Program-made: the position numbers and the translations under genes
Origin: Cryptomeria japonica
Taxonomy: Eukaryota > Streptophyta > Pinopsida > Cupressales > Cupressaceae
Assembly (NCBI RefSeq): GCF_030272615.1
Contig: NC_081411.1
Span: 187,433,449 to 187,497,448 of the forward strand
Reading direction: 5' to 3'
Length of the DNA stretch: 64,000 bases
The notes under the pieces: generated by a model
What the model was told of the DNA's origin: nothing
Seen by the model: only the letters and a program-made list of their open reading frames with translations
Databases searched by the model: none
Part shown: piece after piece, positions 1-8,960 of the stretch
Position numbering within the stretch: the stretch's first letter is position 1
Layout of the letters: every line of letters begins with the position of its first letter

Positions 1-1230
1 GTACTATATATGCACTAAGTTCCTACAATAGCTATTCTGCATTACTGCAATAACTAACATTATGCGGAAAAAGGTAAACAAGAATGGAAACTATGGAAAG
101 GCTATAGGAAAATTTCTGAATAAATTCATAAAAGCAATGTTGGATAAATTCAATATGGATAAATAGAAAATACTCTATTCTGGCTTGGCTACAGGAACAA
201 TCAGTGGATCTGTTTTCAGTGGCTGCAGGAACAGTCAACACGAGAACTTCTATTGCAGCTTAAGGAAAGAAAACTAATTTTAACGAACATATAGGATCAC
301 TCACCAAGTGGGACCCCTTGGATGAGTGATACCAGGCTTCCCGAAAACAACTCTTAACATATCAAAATAACATAACTTTATTCATTGCTTTCTGAAAGTG
401 ATTACATAGTTTTAATATGAAAAAGAAAGTCAAGAATGATTATCAAAAATCCTCTGTCCAATTCTTCTTTCTTCTGGCTAGCTAACCCTGAGAAGAAGAA
501 GAGTTTCTTATTAAAAAGAAATTAACTATAATAGACAACACAAATCACGCCCAGAAGAAGAGGCGAATGATTGACCTATAGAAGAGATAACTAGAGCTAT
601 GATGCAGGAAATGTGGATCTAAACCAAACCACAATCATTGCATGTCATGGCGGTATTTGCAAATTCAATGCCCACTGAAGTTAGACATTGGTAGTGTCGC
701 TTGACTGCTCCGCTAATGTCATCCCTTACGCTTGCTCAGCTCTTCTACAGTTTGATCTTCAATTATCTCTTACATATCCTTCCCTTCATCAGGTGTGATA
801 GGAGAATATCCACCACAGCATCATTTATTACCTGCACTACAACAGAAATAACATATAAGTACATACATACACATTTTATTTAATTAACACATCTATTAAT
901 TCACATATGATATTTCCCTAAATAATCCACATGGCAACAGGAATAAATCACATGGCTGCAGGAATAAATGACATGGCTGCAGGAATAGACTGGAAAAGAT
1001 AAAACATGATTTAATAAGTTCAGGTTTAACATATGGAATACATATAGTCAAGTTCCAATACATCACTACTACTATGCAAACCAAAAGGTAACAAAAACCC
1101 AAGAGTTTTGAAGATAAAAATATGACAAAGTCTCAACTCATCATTTATCATAAATGAAACTCTCGGTTTTGGGAAGAGACAACGGGCATTTGATATCCTG
1201 GTAGGAAGGCAACTAAAACAATCTATTGCG
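1..1230. other. No gene recognised; short tandem repeat inside
   Basis: No supported coding region, LTR end or RNA gene is visible. The only structure I see is a 21-bp direct repeat present three times at 929-991, with units starting ACATGGC and containing CAGGAATA. A related GGCTGCAGGAACAG phrase occurs near 220. Short open frames here are AT-rich and resemble nothing I know. Confidence 0.5.
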
Positions 1231-1588
1231 AGTTTGGGTAGTCAGTGAGATGAAAAAGTATGGGGTTAATTTAAGGCATTCCGGAAGGCTATGAATTCTA
1301 GGGAGAGGGTTCCAAAGCAAATTATTGAGAAATACTCAACCGAGATATGCTTCATGGTTAAGAAAGATGAAACTTTAATGGAATATCAAGCTCGGGAAGA
1401 TATGGATTGAAGAGATGGGTTATGGAGTTGATGCATAGATTCTAGATGCTTATGCACAGTTGCTAATTAATGCACCTATTGATGAATTTAAGAAAAACTT
1501 TGGTACTGCTAAGAAGAAAAAGAAAGAGGTTGAAACTAAGTTTAACTAGAAGAAGAGGGAGAAGCAACGGGGAAAGGCAGACAAATTT

Positions 1589-3544
1589 ATGGAACACGTA
1601 TCTCAGGACATCAAGGCATTAATCGATGTTGTTCTAGAAAAAAGAAGAAAGAGGAAAGAACCAAATATTTTTATTGGTCCCATTCCATCAGAAACTAAAT
1701 CTGATGATGACACACCCTTAGCATTTAAGAGGGTATTGAGGAAGAAAGGAGAAGAGACTAAGGTAGAAGCTAGGAAGCAACCAGTTAGGAAAGTTACAAT
1801 CAGGGTACCAACACAGAAACGAGCTCCTAAGGAAACACCTTCTGCCCCATCCTATACTAGAAGAAGAAAGAAGATGGATGACATTGATCTTGCACTTGTA
1901 TCTAGTAATGTAACTCTTATTTCACCCAAGACTTGTGCAAAATTGGTTGATGAAATAACTAAAGATGGTATGTTGAAGAATGTACAATTCTATTATGAGC
2001 ATTTGGATGATGATGAACATAGAGAAGTTGAGGAAGCAGTTTTGTTGTATCTGAATATATATAAGAAAGCCTTGTTAGAAATTTAAAATCAAATACCGGC
2101 ACAGTTATATGACAAATTAGATGCTAGAAGATTATCACCAATGGAGGACAAGCATATAAACATTCAAGAGTTGTTATCTACTTGTGCAACTATTACTCCA
2201 GAGGAGTTGGACAGGAATCTTGAGGTTGCAGCCAGGAAAATATTTCACAACAAGCACATGATAGTCAGTCTTATGTTAGGTAGGGTTAATGAGATAGTCA
2301 AGGAGACCCACAAGGAACTGGTTCAATTCTTTGCAGCAAACCCTAGTTTGCATACTTCATCAAAGGCTAAAATTGATACTATAGACATCCCAGTTGAAGG
2401 GAAAGGTAAAGGTATAATGGGTACCACATCTACAATTTTGAAAAATATTAAGATATTGGATATAGAGCCCCCGGTAGAAACTAATGTACAGGAAAATGTT
2501 GAGATACCGACAAAATCATAGTGCACAGGTTACTCATTTTGAGGACAATAGTCCTCCGGATCCGAATGTACAGGTTGACGTCACAGTTCATAAGGAGGAA
2601 TTGACAGTAACAGATACTGCACCAAGTGGTGAAGCCACCATTGCAAGAGAGAAAGCTATAAAAGTTAAACCATCAGAGGAGAAGAAAGAGAAATCTGAAA
2701 GGGAACCGGTAATGAGCCCATCATTGTTGTCAATCGATACCTCATAGGTTGAAAAGAAAGCTTAACTGAGATGAGTTCCACTGAGCTCATAATGATGACT
2801 GCACAGAAAATCATGAAGGAAGGATCTATGGACAAAGGAGTTATTGATGAGTCTATCACTATTTTGCATAGACTTGTCCCGAAGTGCAAATTTGACAAAG
2901 AAGCAAGCCCATCCAGCAAGCTTAAGATAATCACAGAGAGCATTTCAAAGGACTTTCAATCTTTACAACAGATATCAAACCGACAAGCACTTGAAAGGTT
3001 TACACAAGCTAAGAGAGCAACATTTGATCAAATGATTGAGTCAGAGAAGAAGGAGATTAATGATAAGTTGAAATTGATTGATAATGCTTTGAGGCAATGC
3101 ACTAATATTTATAGAGTATGTTGTAACACAGGCTTACTTACAGCTGAGACAGATAAAAGGATTAAGGATATTCAGGAGGAGATTTTAGGTATAGTCAATT
3201 CTTTTGATGGTTTACATTCTTTGACTACATCTATTGATGGTCAAATTTTGGTTTTGGAAGCCCAAGTTTTATCTCTTGAGAGGGATAAAGATTAAATTAT
3301 AAGGAGAGCTAGAGGTCTTAGAGGATTGGTGAGTCCCCGGTTGGATTCATTAAGTGTGCATAAGGAGTGTATTGTTATGGTTGGTAAGCCCACACCGATA
3401 GAACTTAAGGATAAAGAGTCATATGCACATATGCTTAATGGACTTGTACCTATTTTCGGCACATTCAAATCAGGTTGGGATACCTATCTAAAGCTTTTGG
3501 AGAAAGCCTATCTGGAAATTTTCAAATATATTCAGCTCCGGTAA
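1589..3544 (+). pseudogene. Unrecognised coiled-coil-rich ORF, broken
   Basis: I do not recognise this protein. Five consecutive + strand open segments (1589-2086, 2141-2521, 2484-2747, 2771-3295, 3326-3544) look like one ancestral frame. Segments 1 and 2 share a frame and are separated by a TAA at 2084-2086. Segments 4 and 5 share a frame and are separated by a TAA at about 3293-3295. Segments 2 to 3 and 3 to 4 need frameshifts. Similar lysine/glutamate-rich sequence continues upstream to about 1260. The N-terminal part is basic (KRRKRKEP), the middle is acidic and proline-containing, and the 2771-3295 part is heptad-like and probably coiled coil. Being directly upstream of a polypurine tract and LTR suggests it was carried by the retroelement. 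It could be a diverged gag or a captured host gene; neither is shown. Confidence 0.45.
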
Positions 3545-3794
3545 GGTATTTTGGGACATTCATTGTACAGTCTTTTCATTCTTCGTCCTGGTTTTTGTTA
3601 TTTTTGGCATTGATGTCAAAGGAGGAGTATAGGTGAAAAATATATTCTTGGCATCGGGAGATATGGAGATGTGGAGTATTTTTTGTATTGGTCATGATCT
3701 CAGATGGATATTCAACTCAAGGGGAGTAGTCTCAAGATGAAACTGACAGATGGAAACCATTATCATTTTTCACATGAGTGTTGCCATCAATGCC

Positions 3795-3806
3795 AAAGGG
3801 GGAGAT
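3795..3806 (+). promoter_or_regulatory. Polypurine tract before LTR
   Basis: AAAGGGGGAGAT lies directly before TGTTTGC, the LTR start. The preceding GTTGCCATCAATGCC phrase recurs, with variants, before the polypurine tracts at 15294 (+) and 49890 (minus), so this is a typical copia second-strand priming site. A weaker look-alike (CAAAGGAGGAGTAT) sits at about 3616-3630. Confidence 0.75.
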
Positions 3807-4710
3807 TGTTTGCAATTGAAACTCAATTGATTGGTTTCAATATGTTGTTATTGATGGCAACATGTTCCGGCTTCACATTTTGGTTTGGCTGATTACCGGC
3901 ACACACTTTATCGGCATCGGCACTAGCAGGTATCTGCATCGATTGGAAGGAATTCTTTGGGTACCGGCATTGCAGACCAACATGACTTCATCAGGTTATC
4001 GCTATTGGAGGAAGACACCAATTTGAGAGATCCAGCATCAGCAATTGATTTTGATATTTATGTTATTGATTCGACATGTATATTCACTTTGTAATTATCT
4101 TTATAAGTCGACATAAGGCATGATGGATTGTAAGGGTATATAGGCTAGTTGATTAGATCATTTTGTAATGTAAGAGAGTGTGAAGAATATACAAGATATA
4201 TGAGAGAGATCATGTATGTGAGGATATTTATGTATGAGGTTATTCCAGCAAGGGTTTAGGGTTTCAGACCGGAATAGACAGAGCTTAATTGAAACTGTAT
4301 TCAAGTATAGGATATGTTATCTTTGCAGTTCACTCATTTCTTCAGATTGTAGTCTAGATTTTTATGTAGTCAATGAGGCTCCTTTTGTGATTGAGCAGTG
4401 TGCTCTAGGTTGTAACCCTTCCTGCAAGTGTAGGCCCCTATATTTTGTAATATCTTTTCATATGGCTAATGGATTGATATTGTCGGTCACAAATCCCGCC
4501 GTGGTTTTTCCTTTATGAGGTTTTCCACATATAATTCTCTGTGTTATGGTATTCATTTGTATGATTGGCTTATTGGTTGCTTTAATTATTTCAATCTTAT
4601 ATGTACAAGTTTACTGGTTGGTGAAAGCATGTTTTGATAAGTTTAAAATTGAGCAATCCAATAGAACATTGATTCACCTCCCCCCCTCTCAGTGTTCTTG
4701 GATTCCAACA
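3807..4710 (+). repeat. Copia-type 3' LTR (904 bp)
   Basis: It starts TGTTTGC after the polypurine tract and ends CCAACA at 4710. The 3' end carries GATTCACC followed by a C-run and CTCTCAGT (4671-4693), the same terminal block found in the other copia LTRs of this window. No second copy is present, so no target duplication can be tested. Confidence 0.65.
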
Positions 4711-5500
4711 ACTTTAATTATTTGCCTACACATATTTGAATGGGAGCACATATATGGTTGTAGGATTTATCTCCACTAGCACTGTGAATATCTCGGTCTA
4801 AATGTGTTGCAATTTCTTTGCATTTTGGATCGGGCACACTGCACAAACATTCATTCGACCTCAAATAGATTTTCATTGGTGTTTTTTTTTTGAAGATCTA
4901 GTGTTGACTAATGCATCTATATTAAACTATCAATTGTTTTGTCTGGGAAGACCGTGTGGCAATTGGGCTTTTGTTCTATGTCATTTCATTGGTGCTCAAT
5001 TAGTAAATTTGGTCCACATTTGTCTTTGCTATAAGTTACAAATCCATGTGAAGTGGAAGTTTGTTTTTTTGGCATCGAGTTTCCTTGCGGGTTTTGTATA
5101 CTCCTTCAGCTAGGCACTTTCATGTTTGGTGATTCACCGTGATTGGCATCATCAACACATTGTGGATTGGGTATTTACTTTTTTTCAACACACTCAAGTT
5201 TAGAGGTATTTGTCCATGGGTGGATTAATATTATAAGTTAACTTTTATACTTTTAAACTTTAGTCTTGATGGAGATATTTTGTGTGATGGTTTAAATGTC
5301 AAAAAAATATTACATGTTGTCAAAGTCAAGTATTATTCTAAAGTACGGTCTATTTGTCAAATTTGTAAAAGTGTTAAAATTTAAATTGTGTCAACTAAGG
5401 TTCATTATCGGTGGAACCCGTCACCTTCAACATTATTTAGATTTGGGGAGTCTAACAATGTTTCTTTAAATGGAGGAAACTAGTATATTGATAGAAAAGT
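4711..5500. other. No feature recognised
   Basis: AT-rich DNA between the LTR at 3807-4710 and the gag at 5.5 kb. The open frame at 4802-5113 has cysteine/phenylalanine-rich, non-protein-like composition. No LTR end or primer-binding site is seen that would start the gag-bearing element to the right. Confidence 0.4.
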
Positions 5501-5562
5501 TTCAAGGTTAAGAGTTCCATTGATGGCAGATCAAGTTACAATTAATCATTATTGAGAAGGAT

Positions 5563-6315
5563 ATGTGGGATGTGGTAAGTGGAGCAACAACAAAGACAAC
5601 TAATGTTGATGAACTCGCAAAGTGGACTGCAAAGGATAGAAGGGGAATAGCTCTAATTGGTCTTGGACTATCAGATGCATACCTCCATCATATCAACTTA
5701 ACACAAACCTCAGAGGAAGTGTGGGATGGCTTGAATGCTTTGTTTGGATCACAAGCAACAAGCGCAAAGACAAGTTTAAAGAAGAAATTGGTCAGGTTAA
5801 AAATGGTGGAAGGTGATAATATTGTTCAACATATCAGTAAGTTTCACTCTCTATTGAATCAACTAGCTAGGATAAATGCTACAGTAGATGATGATGATGC
5901 TAAATCTATTATGTTAAATAACATGTCTCCTAGTTATAGTAATATTGTATTCATGTTGAATAAAGTAAATACTAGCCTAGAAGATACAATATCTACTCTA
6001 ATTGAACAAGGAGCTAATAAAATGGACCCAACTTTAGAGGAAACTACAATGTATAGTAAAAATAAGAATAACCATTCCTCCAAATCTAGTTCTTCTAAAT
6101 AAAAGGGAAATCATTCCTTCAAGAATAGAATTTTGTGCTACTACTGCAAGAAGGGACACATTGTTATGAATTGCATGCAGTGTGTTAAGGATCTTCTTAA
6201 TGGCAAGTTGAATAGATATAAGGCATTGGTTGCAGATGATGATAAAGAATGCCTTCATGGGATGGATATTGAAGACCCCCCACATGAAGATAGTGAGGAG
6301 GAATATGTTCTCTAA
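5563..6315 (+). pseudogene. gag: Copia-type gag with zinc knuckle, one stop
   Basis: This is a Gag nucleocapsid-precursor remnant of a Ty1/copia element. The frame opens with the gag phrase MWDVVSG and continues through a UBN2-like region (EEVWDGLNALFG, KKKLVRLKM, HISKFHSLLNQL). After one TAA at 6100-6102 it continues in the same frame to a CCHC-like knuckle, CYYCKKGHIVMNC. The knuckle has three residues rather than four between the second Cys and the His. Sequence just upstream of 5563 also reads like gag (KLQLIIIEKD), so the true start was earlier and is lost. No protease, integrase or RT follows before the polypurine tract at 8584, so this is a gag-only unit. The Asp/Glu-rich tail ends at 6315. 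Confidence 0.7.
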
Positions 6316-6375
6316 ATCAAACCTACTGGAGGATGGGGGCACGAGAGGCTGGAGGAAATTTAGCGGCCCTTGTCA

Positions 6376-6476
6376 GTCACTAGTAACAGGGTCATGAAAC
6401 TGCATTAGTGACAAAACAACTTGTCCCAAAATGACTAAAGCCAAGATCGGTTTCCAGGTGGTAGTGGAAACCATCT
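6376..6476 (+). repeat. Two stem-loops downstream of gag
   Basis: GTCACTA (6376-6382) pairs with TAGTGAC (6406-6412). Further on, AGAT-c-GGTTTCCA (6444-6456) pairs with TGGAAACC-ATCT (6465-6476) around the loop GGTGGTAG: 12 base pairs with one bulged C. They lie between gag and the stem-loop array and may belong to the same structured 3' region. Confidence 0.5.
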
Positions 6477-6636
6477 CATATAATTTATGATTATAGTGGA
6501 AATGATCTCAAATGGTGGCTACATACATGACAACAAAGACCTGGTTTTCAAGCTTTGTAAGTTATGGATGGATGTGTTTGTCCCCATTCATAAGATGATG
6601 TAAGTGGTTCGATGTGTTTGTCCCTAATCGCTATTG

Positions 6637-8165
6637 TGATGAATCAATGATGAACAGTTAGTACCACACTGGTACTAAGAGGGGGGGGTGAATCAGTACT
6701 GGCAAAAGCACTTTTCCTTGAACTGGTTTGACTGAGAACACTGCACTTGACTAGCAAGCAATATCACCGGTCCAAACCAGATTACTACCAGTTAAACACA
6801 GTAAGAATGTGACTGACATAAACCGGTAACTCTTAGCTTTCCACACAATCTAAGATCTTATTTCCATTTCACCCATATGCATATACTAGTAATACATCAA
6901 CAGAAATGTAAAGACTTACTAGTTCAACATGCTTTACCGCTTGACAGAGAATAACAAAGCATCACACATAACACACATATTTTTCACGTGGAAACCGAAC
7001 TGGGAAAAACCATGGTGGGGATGAATACCCACAAGTTGTTCTTTGAACCCTTTTGAAGTCTGCTCTGTTAGGAGCCTAGTTTGTTTAAAGACTTTACAAT
7101 AGGTTATGTTAGGAATTGTTCCTGCTAGGGATCACCCAGTTAAGGGATGGCTAAAATACTTGGTTAAGGGTTAAACCCTGTTAAAGGTTACCTTGTTAGA
7201 GGATTTTAAGAACTCAATGATTTTGAGTCACCCTGTTAAAGGATTTACAGCAAGCCGGTTAGAGCTACCCTGTTAAGGGATTTTCCAACTATTGAAGTGT
7301 TAGAGGTCAACAGGTATTACAATGATCTAGTAACAGCACTTCAATGCCAATGCAGATCCTCTTTAGTTCCTTCCTTTTGCAATCACACTCTGCAGGTATC
7401 TATTCTCTTATCTAGCCTGGCAAGAATCACATATCTCTGAACTTAGATACACACACAACATTTGCCAACAACCTCAACATGAAAAACAACATCGACCTTA
7501 TAGGAAACAGATAGGTCGGTAGCATAAACCCTAAACCCTAAACATTTAGGTTAAGCAATTCAGTCGGTTTGATCCTAATCGTTGAACATATTGCATTGAT
7601 TACAATAGTCTTGAAGAGATCTCAAGACGTTCTCCATCATTTGTTCTCCACCACTTCTAGAGGCTGATAACCCATCACGCGTTCTCCACCGTTTACAGAG
7701 TCTTCACACATTCCCAAGGTAGATAGGATCAATCTCCTTCATGCAAGATCCTTCACGTGCACAAGGCTGACGTGGCAACACAATTTATTCTTCATTGCAA
7801 TACCAACTCATCACATGATGTCATCAATTGAATCACACAGGAATAGAACACTTCAACCGGAAACCCTGAAGCGAAGACTACCAACCGGTAGTCATACCAT
7901 ATGAAACCTTGATACAAAACTTTCCATATACCAGTTCACTTGGACAAACATACCGCTTCACTTTTTCACATATACCGGTTCATATTCCAACATACCAGTT
8001 CACTTGGACAAACATACCGCTTCACTCTTTCACATATACCAGTTCGCAACATCATACCAGTTCTCTTGCAAGTTGCTTACTTCAATATATTAGTTCACTC
8101 TTCAGCATATTGACATCAATGACAACATACAATGTCATCATGTCATCTCTGCACATATGCCAACA
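6637..8165 (-). mobile_element. Solo copia LTR (1529 bp) with TSD TATTG
   Basis: Read on the minus strand it starts TGTTGGCATATG and ends ...CATCA, giving TG...CA ends. It is flanked by perfect 5-bp duplications TATTG (6632-6636 and 8166-8170). It holds the two blocks shared by the copia LTRs here: ACTAAGAGGGGGGGGTGAATC (6674-6694) and CACGTGGAAACC...AAAAACCATGGTGGGG (about 6987-7020). No internal region is present, so this is a solo LTR left by LTR-LTR recombination. Inside it are several CCCTGTTAA(A/G)GG phrases (about 7130-7280). Confidence 0.8.
7925..8052. repeat. 64-bp tandem repeat inside the solo LTR
   Basis: CCAGTTCACTTGGACAAACA recurs at 7931 and 7995 (period 64), followed both times by TACCGCTTCACT. 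A shorter ATACCRGTTC phrase recurs through 8090. Confidence 0.7.
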
Positions 8166-8583
8166 TATTGTTGGTTGTTTGTGAATGGATGTGTTTTTCC
8201 CAATTCACAAGATGATTGGATGTGTTTGTCCCCAGTCACAAGAGTTGGTAATTATGATTGGATGTGTTTGTCCCCAATCATAATTGTTGTGAATAGAAGT
8301 GTATGTCCCTATTCATGCCCTTGTTTTTGGGTATATGTGTTTGTCCCTATTCAAAATTGATGCAAGACCTTGGATAGATGTGTTAGTCCCTATCCTTGGA
8401 TCTATGGGTAAGTGTGTTTGTCCCTATCCTTGGATGAAAATACTAAGCGTACTGAGGCTAGTTCCACTAATATTGCTTGTCATGAGTAGATGTGTGTGTC
8501 CCTAATCTTATATTATAGTGTTTGGTGAGCTATTGTGTGTGGTCATCAAGTATTGAGATGTACTCTCACCCCATGTTCACACT

Positions 8584-8592
8584 AAGGGGGGG
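8584..8592 (+). promoter_or_regulatory. Polypurine tract AAGGGGGGG
   Basis: AAGGGGGGG directly precedes TGTTGGGAATTAG, the LTR start at 8593. It closes the gag-only element that carries the stem-loop array. Confidence 0.65.
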
Positions 8593-8960
8593 TGTTGGGA
8601 ATTAGTGTTCAAATAGAGTGTGTGAGGTAAAGTGACTTAAATAAAATAACTCGCATATTTATTATGGGTAATGAATAAATATAATAATAACAAGTTGTTG
8701 TCAAACAACTTAATATTATTAATAGCCATAAGGTTTGTTTATAGGTAACTGTATTGGTGGTTTGTGTGTGTTAAGTTGTTAAAACAACTCAAATATATTT
8801 AGGGAGTTTTTTTAGGAGTTTCCTATAATGTAGGAGATTAAACTCCTATATATATGTAAAGCATTTGAATGAAAAGAGATGAAAAAAGAAGCACTATATT
8901 GATCATGATTAATTTATTTGCATCTCCTTTGTTTATCTCTGCCCATATTATTAATAGATG
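8593..8960 (+). repeat. Probable 3' LTR of gag-only copia element
   Basis: It begins TGTTGGGAATTAG after the polypurine tract. A TATATATAT box lies at about 8847-8855, preceded by AGGAGTTT/AAACTCCT inverted repeats. The right end is not certain because no second LTR copy is in the window; I place it near 8960 where the AT-rich LTR-like sequence changes character. Confidence 0.5.

Larger units (their letters stand above)
1230..4710 (+). mobile_element. 5'-truncated LTR element with unrecognised ORF
   Basis: A broken reading frame (about 1230-3544) is followed by a polypurine tract (3795-3806) and a 904-bp LTR (3807-4710) ending in the CTCTCAGT...CCAACA block shared by the copia LTRs of this window. 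No 5' LTR or primer-binding site is seen upstream, so the left end is truncated or too diverged to recognise. No gag zinc knuckle, protease, integrase or RT motif is visible between 1230 and 3600. The unit therefore looks like a non-autonomous derivative carrying foreign or unrecognised coding sequence. The boundary at 1230 is where protein-like sequence fades and is approximate. Confidence 0.55.
6562..8510 (+). repeat. Array of ~10 stem-loops with constant 14-nt loop
   Basis: Ten copies of a 14-nt core, GATGTGTTTGTCCC or 1-2 changes from it, start at 6571, 6611, 8188, 8219, 8261, 8296, 8334, 8377, 8411 and 8489. The sequences flanking each core differ between units but are mutually complementary. 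Examples are TTATGGATG/CATTCATAA (unit 1), TTGTGAAT/ATTCACAA (unit 3), AATTATGATTG/CAATCATAATT (unit 5) and TTTTGGGTA/TATTCAAAA (unit 7). Stems are 5-11 bp; unit 10 is weak. Several stems use G:T pairs on the + strand. Spacing is 31-43 nt except the last (78). A solo LTR (6637-8165) splits units 2 and 3; without it and one target copy their spacing is 43. The array lies between a copia gag and its polypurine tract. Confidence 0.8.

Noticed and set aside
4234-4518. Open frame of 94 codons in the LTR at 3807-4710
   Set aside because: Lies wholly within an LTR; Cys/Phe-rich chance frame.
7525-7545. Telomere-type CCCTAAACCCTAAAC
   Set aside because: Only two units inside a solo LTR; common by chance in plant DNA.
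6562-8510. CRISPR-like array (constant core, variable flanks)
   Set aside because: The constant part is only 14 nt, the variable parts are complementary to each other, and the context is a plant retroelement with no cas genes.
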